Assembly (NCBI GenBank): GCA_903643075.1
Contig: CAHJWT010000001.1
Location: forward strand, 1 to 41,699
DNA from: Sphingomonadaceae bacterium
Lineage (GTDB): Bacteria; Pseudomonadota; Alphaproteobacteria; Sphingomonadales; Sphingomonadaceae
DNA: 41,699 nucleotides
Reading direction: 5' to 3'
The notes under the pieces are model-generated. The model worked only from the letters and a program-made list of their open reading frames with translations. It was not told the DNA's origin and did no database searches. Each line of letters starts with the position of its first letter. The first letter of the stretch is position 1. Shown here piece by piece: positions 33,530-41,645 of this stretch. The translations under genes were made by a program, and so were the position numbers.

Positions 33530-35572
33530 GTGCTGGAGACGGTTGGCCGCTACCATCTCGAAGGGCGGTTGGGCGACGGCGCGATGGCCGATGTCTATCG
33601 CGCCTTCGATCCGCAGATCTCACGGCCGCTGGCGGTCAAGCTGCTCAAGGCAGAATTCCTGCGCGACCGGCAGTATGCCGACCGCTTCCTGCGCGAGGCG
33701 AAGGCCGCGGGTGCGCTGAGCCATCCCAATATCGTCACCGTCTATGACGTCGGCGAAGCCAACTCGACGCCGTATATCGTGATGGAATTGCTCGAAGGGT
33801 GGCCGCTCGACAAGATCTTAGCCGAGGGTGCGCTCGATCCGATCACGACACTCAAGATCGGCATTCAGCTTGCCGACGCGCTGGCCTTCGCCCATGCCCA
33901 GCGTGTCATCCACCGCGACATCAAGCCGTCGAACATCATCGTCGCGCCCGACGGCCATTCGGTCAAGTTGCTCGACTTCGGCATTGCCCGGGTCGGCGAC
34001 GCCCTGTTCGATAGCGAAAGCGTCCGCACCCAGGTCGGCCAGGTGCTCGGCACGCCCCGCTACATGAGCCCGGAGCAGGCCGTCGGTGGCGAGATCGACG
34101 GTCGCAGCGATCTGTTCTCGGTCGGGACCGTCCTCTACGAGATGCTGTCGGGCCGCCGCGCCTTTCGGGGGACTACCTCGGCAACGCTCGCGATCGAGAT
34201 CATCCAGCGCGATCCCGAGCCGCTTTCGGCCGTCGCGCCGACCACGCCGGGAGGGCTGCAGTTCATCGTCTCGAAGCTGCTGGCAAAACAGCCGGCGCTG
34301 CGTTTCGCCGACGGCCGCCAGTTGGCCGACGCGATGCGCAAGGAACTCGCCGCCCTGACCGCGGTCGGGGCCGAGGCCACGTCACGGCCGTCGTACCTTC
34401 CCATCCAGGTCCGATTGCCGGTAACGCTCGGCGTCATCACCGCCGTGGTGCTCGGTGTCGCCATCTTCACCGTGCTGACCCGGCAGTATGCGGCCATGCA
34501 GAAGGTGGCGCTCGCTTCGGGTAACGCCATCTCGTCGTTCGTCGCCAGCAACGCGGCCCTGCGGGCGGTCGAGAATTCGACGCTGCCCACGGGTCAGCAG
34601 GACTGGGTTCCGGTCGAGGCCTTCGTCCGCAGCGCCAGCGCCGATCCGACCATCCGCCGCATCGTTGTCGTCGGTGCCGGTGGCACCGTCCACGCCGCGA
34701 CCGACCCGACGATGATCGGCCGGACTTACGCCGAGCCGAAAGGCGGCACGGTCGTCGTGCGTCGTGACGATGTCACCGTGTTCAAGGAAGACCGACCCGG
34801 CGCAACGGGAGCTTTCCGCTTCCTGCGGCCGATCGTCTATGCCGGCCAGAATTTTGGCGAGGTCGATGTCGAGATCAGCAATAGCCCGCTCGAGGAGGCA
34901 GCGCGTCTTGGCGAGATCCTATTGGCCGGCTTAGGCGTGATCACCGTCGGGGGTGTTGCCCTGACCAGTTACTTCGGCGCGCGCGCCCTTGCACGCCCGC
35001 TTAGACGAACGTCGGCCGCGCTACGCGAGGTGGCTGGAGGCAATCTCGACTTCCGGATCTCGCACAGCCGTCGCGACGAATTCGGCGAGTTGTTCGACAC
35101 CTTCAATCTTGCCGCTTCGGCGCTGCAGGACCGCATTCAGTCGACGGAGCATCTCGCGCTCGACACGCCGCTCAGCCCGTCGCCCGAGCAGGCGGAAGCC
35201 GTCTCAGCGCCGGCCAACTCCGTGATAGGATCCCAAAAGGTCTTTCCAGGAAGCGCCGATGCCGGCCCGGTCCAGTTGCCGGCGACGGTCGCGTCGGCAG
35301 GGGTCGTCGACCGGTCAGAACCGTCGGCCACACCCGCCGAACCGCCGCCGATGCCGGTCGCGGACTTCGCCGCTGATGCCGACACCCCTTCGCTATCGGA
35401 ACAGGCCGCGCTCGGTGCCGTGTCTCATCCCCGTCTCGCGGCTGCGTCGCACACCGACGACCATGATACGACAGCCGAATCGTTGGCCAGCGCCGCGCCC
35501 GTATCGCTTTCGACCGATTTCGACGAGGACGACGACGTCGAGGGGACCGTCATCGGCCCGGCCCACCGTTGA
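33530..35572 (+). CDS. Transmembrane Ser/Thr kinase with periplasmic sensor region and HAMP domain (PpkA-like)
   Basis: The GTG at 33530 gives 680 residues. Residues 8-270 form a complete Hanks-type kinase: glycine loop LGDGAMADVY, K37 in LAVK, catalytic D130 in HRDIKPSN, D149 in DFG, and RYMSPEQA. A membrane helix at about 296-316 follows, then a periplasmic region of some 145 residues that looks Cache-like (VEAFVRSASADPTIRRIVVV, then GGTVHAATDPTMIGRTYAE). A second helix at 461-482 and a HAMP domain (to about 540, GNLDFRISHSRRDEFGELFDTF) come next. The cytoplasmic tail is Pro/Ala/acid-rich and ends DVEGTVIGPAHR, with Thr673 in a motif like those of TssL. It probably phosphorylates TssL and itself, countered by PppA and read by the FHA protein. 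Confidence 0.88.
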   Translation: MLETVGRYHLEGRLGDGAMADVYRAFDPQISRPLAVKLLKAEFLRDRQYADRFLREAKAAGALSHPNIVTVYDVGEANSTPYIVMELLEGWPLDKILAEGALDPITTLKIGIQLADALAFAHAQRVIHRDIKPSNIIVAPDGHSVKLLDFGIARVGDALFDSESVRTQVGQVLGTPRYMSPEQAVGGEIDGRSDLFSVGTVLYEMLSGRRAFRGTTSATLAIEIIQRDPEPLSAVAPTTPGGLQFIVSKLLAKQPALRFADGRQLADAMRKELAALTAVGAEATSRPSYLPIQVRLPVTLGVITAVVLGVAIFTVLTRQYAAMQKVALASGNAISSFVASNAALRAVENSTLPTGQQDWVPVEAFVRSASADPTIRRIVVVGAGGTVHAATDPTMIGRTYAEPKGGTVVVRRDDVTVFKEDRPGATGAFRFLRPIVYAGQNFGEVDVEISNSPLEEAARLGEILLAGLGVITVGGVALTSYFGARALARPLRRTSAALREVAGGNLDFRISHSRRDEFGELFDTFNLAASALQDRIQSTEHLALDTPLSPSPEQAEAVSAPANSVIGSQKVFPGSADAGPVQLPATVASAGVVDRSEPSATPAEPPPMPVADFAADADTPSLSEQAALGAVSHPRLAAASHTDDHDTTAESLASAAPVSLSTDFDEDDDVEGTVIGPAHR

Positions 35573-35582
35573 CTACCTCGTC

Positions 35583-36362
35583 TCAGTGGCGACGCAATCG
35601 TTCCTGAACCTTCAGCGCACGCGCGAGGTCGGATTGGATCGTTGTGTCGCGAGGGTTGAGCGAAGCGGCGCGGCTGAGCAGCCCGACCGCGCGATCGATC
35701 GACCCCCCGACCAGCGCATTGAGCCCGGCCGCACGGAGTTCGTTGGCGGACGCGATCTGGGCCGGCGTTGGCGCGGGCGGCGGCGGAGGTAGGACACGCT
35801 CCACAACGGCGGGAGCCGGACCGGCTGCCGCCGCAGGACGCGGTGCGCGTACCTGCCGCGGCGTCGGGGCCTCGCCGGGAACACGAATTACCCGCCCGAC
35901 GCCCGCCTTCGCCGGCACCGCGATATTGTTGTATCGAGCGAGTGCCCAGAAGCGGTTGGCATTGCCGAGAAACCGCTGCGCAATGGTCGCAAGCGTCTCG
36001 CGCGAGCGGATCGTGTACAGAAAACTGCGATCGCCGAGTAATTCCTTGGGATCGGTATCGATCTGGCGCAGCAGGTCGGTCGCGACCGGATCGCCCGGCG
36101 TTTCGGCAAGCATCTCGACCAATCCGACTCGGGCGGTCCCAGCCTCACCGTCATTAAGTGCGCCCAGGGCGACGCCTATCCGTTGATCGCGGGTCAACGC
36201 GACCGGAACCGGTCCGGCCTGGCGCAATGGCACAGCTGCGACCGGCGTCGGGTTCGGGTTCGACGCGGGCCGCGGCGTCGAGGTGGAACAGCCGGCGATC
36301 ACCACGGCGACCGCCATCGGTAAGCAGCAAAGATTGCCCGACGTTCGATCCCACCTGTGCAT
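35583..36362 (-). CDS. Lipoprotein with LysM-like and TPR-like segments
   Basis: The ATG at 36362 has GAGGGGAC seven bases upstream; a longer frame to 36398 lacks this. The 259-residue product has a lipoprotein signal with lipobox VIAGC (Cys25). The mature part holds a Pro-rich linker, a helical segment (VALGALNDGEAGTARVGLVE), a LysM-like domain (FLYTIRSRETLATIAQRFLG, then WALARYNNI and VIRVPG), a Pro/Ala linker and a C-terminal TPR-like helix pair. LysM binds peptidoglycan. It converges with the kinase gene, ten bases apart. The T6SS cluster lacks a TssJ lipoprotein, so this outer-membrane, cell-wall-binding protein could play an anchoring role. That role is inference. Confidence 0.75.
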   Translation of the reverse strand: MHRWDRTSGNLCCLPMAVAVVIAGCSTSTPRPASNPNPTPVAAVPLRQAGPVPVALTRDQRIGVALGALNDGEAGTARVGLVEMLAETPGDPVATDLLRQIDTDPKELLGDRSFLYTIRSRETLATIAQRFLGNANRFWALARYNNIAVPAKAGVGRVIRVPGEAPTPRQVRAPRPAAAAGPAPAVVERVLPPPPPAPTPAQIASANELRAAGLNALVGGSIDRAVGLLSRAASLNPRDTTIQSDLARALKVQERLRRH

Positions 36363-36505
36363 TTGTCGTCCCCTCGTCACCCCCGCCGTGAACGCCATTC
36401 AGCGGTCGTCGAAAAACCATTATGACTGCAAAACGATCCGCCACGCGGTTGGCGATTTGCAACGACCACGGGTGTAACACGATCGTCGATAACGAACGGA
36501 ATTTT

Positions 36506-36849
36506 CTATCGCCCGTCTATCGTAAGCCCCTGTATCGAGGGCTTTGGTGGTACCGCCAGCCGAGTTCGTCCCGAGGCGATCGCCGCATGGGTGCGAGCGC
36601 GATATGCGTGAACAACCACCAGCCGTCCGCTTGTCGCGAACCGGACTTCGTAGCGGCCAAAGGCGGTCTCGATCGGACCGGCGGTACCGGACGGCTGCGC
36701 TGATCGTCGCCGACCGACACCTGCAGGCCGAGCTGCAGGATCGCCAATTCATGGCGACGATCATTCTTCACGTCTCGAAGGTTGTGCGCCCGTCTCGGGG
36801 GGGGGGCGCTGCTTTGTGCCTGCAGGCCGGTAGCGTAGGGCTCAGCCAC
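36506..36849 (-). pseudogene. Frameshifted small gene with a C10 tract, overlapping the gene before it
   Basis: On the minus strand a GTG at 36849 overlaps the stop of the 36842-37456 gene (GTGGCTGA). The frame passes a run of ten C (G at 36797-36806) and reads RRHELAILQLGLQVSVGDDQ. From about 36700 the protein-like pattern moves to another frame: GPIETAFGRYEVRFATSG, then RLVVVHAYRARTHAAIASGR and a TAG at 36506. Joining the two needs one frameshift. I do not recognise the family. Either the gene is broken, the sequence has an error, or the homopolymer makes expression variable. The region from here to 36363 holds nothing else I can support. Confidence 0.4.
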
Positions 36850-37456
36850 CTTCCAATGCGGCCGTAGCCCGGCTACCGTCCACGTTCAACATAATGCCAT
36901 TCGCCGGATACTGGGTACCTTCATACAGTGGCCGGCGGACGGCATAGAGACGCGGCTTGGCAATCCGCTCGACGCCAATCCGGTCGCCGGCGATCGCGCC
37001 GAGACGGTGATAGACGGCCGCATCCTCGCCGATATACAGCCCGACATCCGCCCCGGTCTCGCCGATCGTGCAGAGGATGTCGCCCAGTCGCGGCTGACCT
37101 GCGGCCGTGCCGTAGGTCGCCCACTCGAGGGCGCATTGCGGCGTATCGGGAACAAGCTTCCGCGCGCGCCGGGCGATGACGGCGAGCAGGATGCCGGCGA
37201 GCGGATTGGGATCGGGGGAAATGAGGGTGCTGCCGCGAAGCGACGCCTTGACCTCGCATTCGGCGATGGCTTCACCTACCGTGCCGCCGTCCGCCGCAAT
37301 CGCCTGCCATAACGACACCGCCTCGCCGACCATGCGCGGAGCGCGGACGGTGGTCAGCCACTGATAGGGGCCCAAGCACGAAACATCGCCTGCGGCGCGG
37401 TTGCGCGGAAAATAACGGACGAACCGGTAATCATAGGTTGCGGTGGTCGGCTGCAT
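36842..37456 (-). CDS. Hypothetical protein with degenerate NlpC/P60-like core
   Basis: The ATG at 37456 (MQPTTATYDY) has AAGGG upstream and gives 204 residues; there is no signal peptide. The second half, TPQCALEWATYGTAAGQPRL then GDILCTIGE..ADVGLYIGE and a YHRLGAIAGDRI..RIAKPRLYAVRRP end, resembles NlpC/P60- or CHAP-type cell-wall hydrolases of the TIGR02594 kind. C108 could be the catalytic Cys, but Asp137 stands where the family has the catalytic His (HVGxY). The protein may therefore be inactive or use H150. Its place beside a T6SS cluster without known effectors makes it a candidate effector or wall-active accessory. The assignment rests on pattern similarity only. Confidence 0.55.
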   Translation of the reverse strand: MQPTTATYDYRFVRYFPRNRAAGDVSCLGPYQWLTTVRAPRMVGEAVSLWQAIAADGGTVGEAIAECEVKASLRGSTLISPDPNPLAGILLAVIARRARKLVPDTPQCALEWATYGTAAGQPRLGDILCTIGETGADVGLYIGEDAAVYHRLGAIAGDRIGVERIAKPRLYAVRRPLYEGTQYPANGIMLNVDGSRATAALEGG

Positions 37457-38111
37457 GGTATCGTTTCCCTTGCTTGACCGTTCGGTACGCCGGGCTGACT
37501 GACGATCGACAGGTGATGCCTGGCGAGGCTGACGAGATTTTGGTGTGTATCGGCTAAAATCACGGAAGGCAGTCTCGCACTGGGCGCCGTTGGGACAACT
37601 TATCGGGTCGGTGCCCGGTATGGCAACGCACTTTCCGGTTATCCCGACGCAGATCGAGCCGCGTCGTGGCAAGCCAAGAAGCTTATCGTGGGCGTTGCCA
37701 TCGCCCGCTCTCGTCGTTTCCGGGGTTGACGGGAATGACCGTGCGGCCGTTTCCCGCGTCGCCGATGATCGCCTCGGGCAACGCCAGCCAGCCATTCATG
37801 TCCGGCTTCGGACCGATCCGCGCCGTCGCCCATCGTGCCGTCGAGACGCTGCGACACACCCCGGTCATGGCCGAGCGCGTCGCGCTTGCCGAGCATGTCG
37901 CCTGCCAGTACGTCCTTAGGCCGCGATGTCGAACGCGCGTTTGAAAATATCTTTGCCGCCGGCGACATGGTTCACCCGGCGATCATATCTGCTGCCAACG
38001 ACGAGAAAGAGCGCGCGGTCGCCCGCTGGCGATTGGCTGAGCTAACCCCAACCGCGGCGCGTAGGACAGCGATTTTCGCGTCCACTTTTCCACCCGCGTC
38101 GAACCCTTTCT
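37457..38111. other. Gene-poor stretch
   Basis: No reading frame here has both a good start signal and recognisable protein features. Short open frames on both strands (for example 37683-37868 minus and 37835-38137 plus) lack ribosome-binding sites and resemble no family I know. The left end must hold the promoter of the gene that starts at 37456. It may be a graveyard of decayed genes, but I cannot name any. Confidence 0.4.
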
Positions 38112-38197
38112 TTTCGCGGCTTCGCGGCTTCGTGTGAGTCATTCTTGCCTCGGCTCGCCCCCGCAATGAGTCACACAAAGCCACGAAGCCACGAAGG
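38112..38197. repeat. Long imperfect inverted repeat next to the 3' end of polA
   Basis: The left arm 38112-38143 (TTTCGCGGCTTCGCGGCTTC then GTGTGAGTCATT) matches the reverse complement of the right arm 38165-38197 with a few mismatches, around a 21-base loop. Within each arm a short GCGGCTTC or GTGGCTTC unit is repeated in tandem. It could fold into a long hairpin and end transcription from the right, or be a REP-type palindromic element. About 108 bases separate it from the polA stop. Confidence 0.7.
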
Positions 38198-38305
38198 TGG
38201 CATTGCCGGTAAGGATCCTTTCAGCGACGGAGTTTCGCGTCCCGCTGCACCTCCCCGCCGGGCGGGCTGTCGTCCACGCTGGTGGCCAACCCCGGTCCCC
38301 GCGGG

Positions 38306-41062
38306 TCAGTGCGCGTCCCCCCAGCTCGCTCCGGTGCCGATCTCGACGCCGAGCGGAACGTGGAGGTCGACCGCCGGGCGGTGGGCCTCGGCCATCGTCG
38401 TGCGGATGACCTCGCTCGCCGCCGCCACCTCGGCATCGGGCACCTCGAACACCAGTTCGTCGTGGACCTGGAGGAGCATCCGGGTGCCGGTCAGGCCGGC
38501 GGCCGCCAGCGCGCCCGGCATCCGCATCATCGCGCGCTTGATGATGTCGGCGGCCGTCCCCTGGACGCGGGCGTTCACGGCGGCGCGCTCGGCGAACTGG
38601 CGCTCGCCGACGACCTTCGAGAAGATCATCGGCACGTTCGCCTTGCGCCCGAACAGCGTCGTGACGAAGCCCTGCTCGCGCGCCGTCGCGATCGTCTCGG
38701 CCATGTAGTTGCGGATACCGGGGAAGCGGCTGAAGTAGAGGTCGATGTAGCGCCCCGCCTCGTTCCGCTCGATGCCGAGGCGCTGGGCGAGGCCGAAGGC
38801 GCTGATGCCGTAAATGATCGAGAAGTTGATTGTCTTGGCGCGCGCCCGCGTGTCGCGGGTGACCTCGCCGAACACTTCCTGCGCGGTCAGGTTGTGGACG
38901 TCGCGGCCTTCGGCATAGACCGCCTTCAGCTCGGGGACGTCGGCGATGTGGGCGACGAGGCGCAGCTCGATCTGGTTGTAGTCGGCGGCGAGGATAACGT
39001 GGCCTGGCTCGGCGACGAAGGCGTGGCGGATTCGCCGGCCGAGTTCGGTGCGGATCGGGATGTTCTGCAGGTTGGGGTCGGTCGACGACAGCCGCCCGGT
39101 CGAGGTCGTGGCGAGGCCGAAGCAGGTGTGGACGCGCCCCGTCGCCGGGTTGATCTGCGCCTGGAGGGCGTCGGTATAGGTGTTCTTGAGCTTCGTCAGC
39201 TGGCGCCAGTCGAGGACCCGCGCGGCGATGTCGACGCCCGCCGCCGCCAGCCGCTCGAGTTCGGTGACGTCGGTCGAATGGACCCCGGTCTTGCCGCTCT
39301 TCTTGCCGCTCGCGTGGCCGAGCTTCTGGAACAGCACCTCGCCGAGCTGCTTCGGACTGCCGATGGTGAACGGGTGCCCGGCGAGGTCGTGGACCTGCGT
39401 CTCGAGGCTGGCGATCTCGACCTCGTATGCCGCCGACAGCCGCGCGAGTTCGGGCCGGTCGACCTTGATCCCGTCCAGCTCCATCGCCGCGACGACCGGG
39501 ATCAGCGGCGCGTCGACGGTACGGTAGATCGTCGTCGCCCGCTCGCGCCACAACCGCGCGGCGAACTTCGCGTGGAGCCGCAGCGTCACGTCGGCGTCCT
39601 CGGCGGCGTACTCGGTCGCGCGGTCGAGGGGGACGAAGTCGAAGCTGATCCGGCTCTTCGCGGTCCCGGTCAGCTCCTTGAACGCGATCGGCTTGTGGTC
39701 GAGGTGGCGGATCGACAGCTCGTCCATGCCGTGGCTGTTCCACTTGCCGGCGTCGAGCGCGTAGCTCATCAGCATCGTGTCGTCGTACGGGGCCATGACC
39801 GGCGCACCGTGGCGACGGAAGACGATCAGGTCGTACTTGACGTTCTGGCCGATCTTGAGGACCGCCGGGTCGGCAAGGACGGGCGCGAGCCGCGCCATGA
39901 CGGTGGCGGGGTCGAGTTGGTCGACCGGCTCGGCGAGGAGCCCCTCGCCGGTCTTGTGCGCGACCGGGACGTAGCAGGCCTGCCCCGGTTCGAGCGCGAG
40001 GCTCAGCCCGACGAGGTCGGCCTTGACCGGATCGAGGTCGGTGGTCTCGCTGTCGACCGCGACGACGCCGCGCCGCGTCGCCTCGCCGAGCCACCAGTCG
40101 AGCCGGTCGAGGGTCGTCACGCACTCATACGCCTTGTGGTCGAACGGGATCGCCGGCTCGTCGTCGGCCGGCGGCGGGGCGTGCGCCGCCTCGGCCTCGC
40201 GGCCGAGCTTGGCGAGGAGCGAGCGGAAGCCGTGCTTGGCGAGGAAGGCGGCGAGCGGGGCCTGCGGCGGCTCGCGCAGGGTCAGTTCGGCGAGGGGCAC
40301 GGCAAGCGGCAGGTCGTCTTTCAGCCGAACGAGCTCGCGCGACAACCGCGCCATGTCGGCGTGGGCGGCCAGCGTCTCGCGCAGCTTGGGCTTCTTGACC
40401 TCGTCCAATCGCGCCAGCATCGCCTCGACGGTGCCGAACTGCTGGATCAACTCGGCCGCGCCCTTCGGCCCGACGCCGCGGACGCCGGGGATCGCGTCGA
40501 CGCTGTCGCCCATCAACGCGAGCACCTCGCCGAGCTGCTCGGGCGGCACGCCGAACTTCTCGATCACGTCGGGCGCGTTGATCCGGCAGTTCTTCATCGT
40601 GTCGTAGAGGTCGACGCACGGGCGGATCAGCTGCATCAGATCCTTGTCCGACGATACGATCGACACGTTCATGCCCGCGCGGCATGCCGCTTCGGCGTAG
40701 CTGGCGATGATGTCGTCGGCCTCGACGCCGTCCTGCTCGATGCACGGGACGGAGAAGGCGCGGACCGCGTCGCGGATCAGCGGGAACTGCGGCGTCAGGT
40801 CCTCGGGCGGCGGCGGCCGGTGCGCCTTGTATCCGGCGTACATCTCGTTCCGGAAGGTATGGCTGCCGGCGTCAAAAATGACCGCCAAATGGGTCGGAGC
40901 CTCGGCGCGATTGAGCTCCTCGATCAGCTTCCACAGCATCGTCGTCACGCCGTAGACGGCGTTGACCATGACGCCGCTCGGGTCGTTGAGCGGCGGGAGG
41001 CGGTGGTAGGCGCGGAAGATGAAGCCCGACCCGTCGACGAGGTAGAGATGCTGCTTGGCCAT
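38306..41062 (-). CDS. polA: DNA polymerase I
   Basis: The ATG at 41062 (MAKQHLYLVDGSGFIFRAYH) gives 918 residues. Residues 1-290 form the 5' nuclease (ADDIIASYAEAA, SSDKDLMQL, GDSVDAIPGVRGVGPKGA). A 3'-5' exonuclease domain follows with the metal-binding pair in VVAVDSETTDLD and YAAEDADVT, so proofreading is likely active. The polymerase domain has TSTGRLSSTDPNLQNIPIR, AADYNQIELRLVAHI, RARAKTINFSIIYGISAFGL and the catalytic LLQVHDELVFEVP. The protein fills Okazaki gaps and takes part in excision repair. Length and domain set are standard. It is a housekeeping gene and marks the right edge of the accessory region. Confidence 0.97.
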   Translation of the reverse strand: MAKQHLYLVDGSGFIFRAYHRLPPLNDPSGVMVNAVYGVTTMLWKLIEELNRAEAPTHLAVIFDAGSHTFRNEMYAGYKAHRPPPPEDLTPQFPLIRDAVRAFSVPCIEQDGVEADDIIASYAEAACRAGMNVSIVSSDKDLMQLIRPCVDLYDTMKNCRINAPDVIEKFGVPPEQLGEVLALMGDSVDAIPGVRGVGPKGAAELIQQFGTVEAMLARLDEVKKPKLRETLAAHADMARLSRELVRLKDDLPLAVPLAELTLREPPQAPLAAFLAKHGFRSLLAKLGREAEAAHAPPPADDEPAIPFDHKAYECVTTLDRLDWWLGEATRRGVVAVDSETTDLDPVKADLVGLSLALEPGQACYVPVAHKTGEGLLAEPVDQLDPATVMARLAPVLADPAVLKIGQNVKYDLIVFRRHGAPVMAPYDDTMLMSYALDAGKWNSHGMDELSIRHLDHKPIAFKELTGTAKSRISFDFVPLDRATEYAAEDADVTLRLHAKFAARLWRERATTIYRTVDAPLIPVVAAMELDGIKVDRPELARLSAAYEVEIASLETQVHDLAGHPFTIGSPKQLGEVLFQKLGHASGKKSGKTGVHSTDVTELERLAAAGVDIAARVLDWRQLTKLKNTYTDALQAQINPATGRVHTCFGLATTSTGRLSSTDPNLQNIPIRTELGRRIRHAFVAEPGHVILAADYNQIELRLVAHIADVPELKAVYAEGRDVHNLTAQEVFGEVTRDTRARAKTINFSIIYGISAFGLAQRLGIERNEAGRYIDLYFSRFPGIRNYMAETIATAREQGFVTTLFGRKANVPMIFSKVVGERQFAERAAVNARVQGTAADIIKRAMMRMPGALAAAGLTGTRMLLQVHDELVFEVPDAEVAAASEVIRTTMAEAHRPAVDLHVPLGVEIGTGASWGDAH

Positions 41063-41110
41063 GGGCCTATGTAGAGGCGCGGCGGCGCGGGGGCCAGCGG
41101 GTGGCCTTCC

Positions 41111-41231
41111 CTCCCCTTCAGGGGAGAGGCCGGGGTGGGGGAGTCCGGGTGGCGGCGGTCTCTCGCCCGCTCCCCCACCCCCGGGCCGGCGCTTCGCGTC
41201 GTCTCCCGCCCCTCCCCCAAAAGGGGAGGGG
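41111..41231. repeat. GC-rich hairpin repeats upstream of polA
   Basis: CTCCCC-TTCA-GGGGAG at 41111-41126 and CCCCTCCCC-CAAAA-GGGGAGGGG at 41209-41231 are perfect hairpins. Between them GGCCGGGGTGGGGGAG at 41128-41143 can pair with CTCCCCCACCCCCGGGCC at 41170-41187. The whole looks like a composite intergenic palindromic element of the kind often scattered in alphaproteobacterial genomes. The second hairpin could end transcription of polA-distal genes. Confidence 0.7.
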
Positions 41232-41240
41232 TTGCGGACA

Positions 41241-41645
41241 TTACCGGTTCGGCCGGCGCGTCCGGAACGGCGAATTATACTGGCTGTAATCGCCTGCGAC
41301 GCTGACCGTCGTGCCGTCGGCGAGCGTCGTCGTCTCGCTCGCGAACACGTCGCGATAACCGTTCGAGCCGAACGCCACGCCCGCCTCGCCGTGGACCTGC
41401 GGCTTTCGCTTCTCGCCGGGCAGCGCCAGCGCGGCGTCACCGCGGGTCGCGGCGAGCAGGTCGGCGGCGCGGTTGCGCTCAGCGCCGTCGGCCTGCGCCG
41501 CCGCGATCTCGTCGGGCATCAGCCGGTGCTCGACCGGGGCGGTCAGCATGACCGTATCGACGGTGGTCGGCGGCGACACCGGTGCGGTCGCCTGGGCGAG
41601 CGCGGCCGACGGAACGACGGCAAGCAGGAGCGCAAAACGGATCAT
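41241..41645 (-). CDS. Small secreted hypothetical protein
   Basis: The 134-residue product begins MIRFALLLAVVPSAALAQAT, a signal peptide with a cut after ALA. The mature part is polar, with EHRLMPDEIAAAQADGAERN, a helical middle with AADLLAATRGDAALALPGEK, and GSNGYRDVFASETTTLADGT near the end, a small beta-rich segment. It ends SQYNSPFRTRRPNR. I do not recognise a named family. The ATG at 41645 starts the signal peptide directly. It is on the same strand as polA, with the hairpin repeats between. Confidence 0.65.
   Translation of the reverse strand: MIRFALLLAVVPSAALAQATAPVSPPTTVDTVMLTAPVEHRLMPDEIAAAQADGAERNRAADLLAATRGDAALALPGEKRKPQVHGEAGVAFGSNGYRDVFASETTTLADGTTVSVAGDYSQYNSPFRTRRPNR

Noticed and set aside
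36842-37795. A 317-residue version of the NlpC/P60-like gene
   Set aside because: The added N-terminus is low-quality sequence without a start signal, whereas the ATG at 37456 has AAGGG upstream.
37683-37868. A 61-codon open frame on the minus strand
   Set aside because: No ribosome-binding site and no family resemblance; its neighbourhood looks non-coding on both strands.
38282-41074. A 930-codon open frame on the + strand
   Set aside because: It is exactly antisense to polA, made of Arg, Asp, Val and Gly-rich text typical of the complement of GC-rich coding sequence, with no domain.
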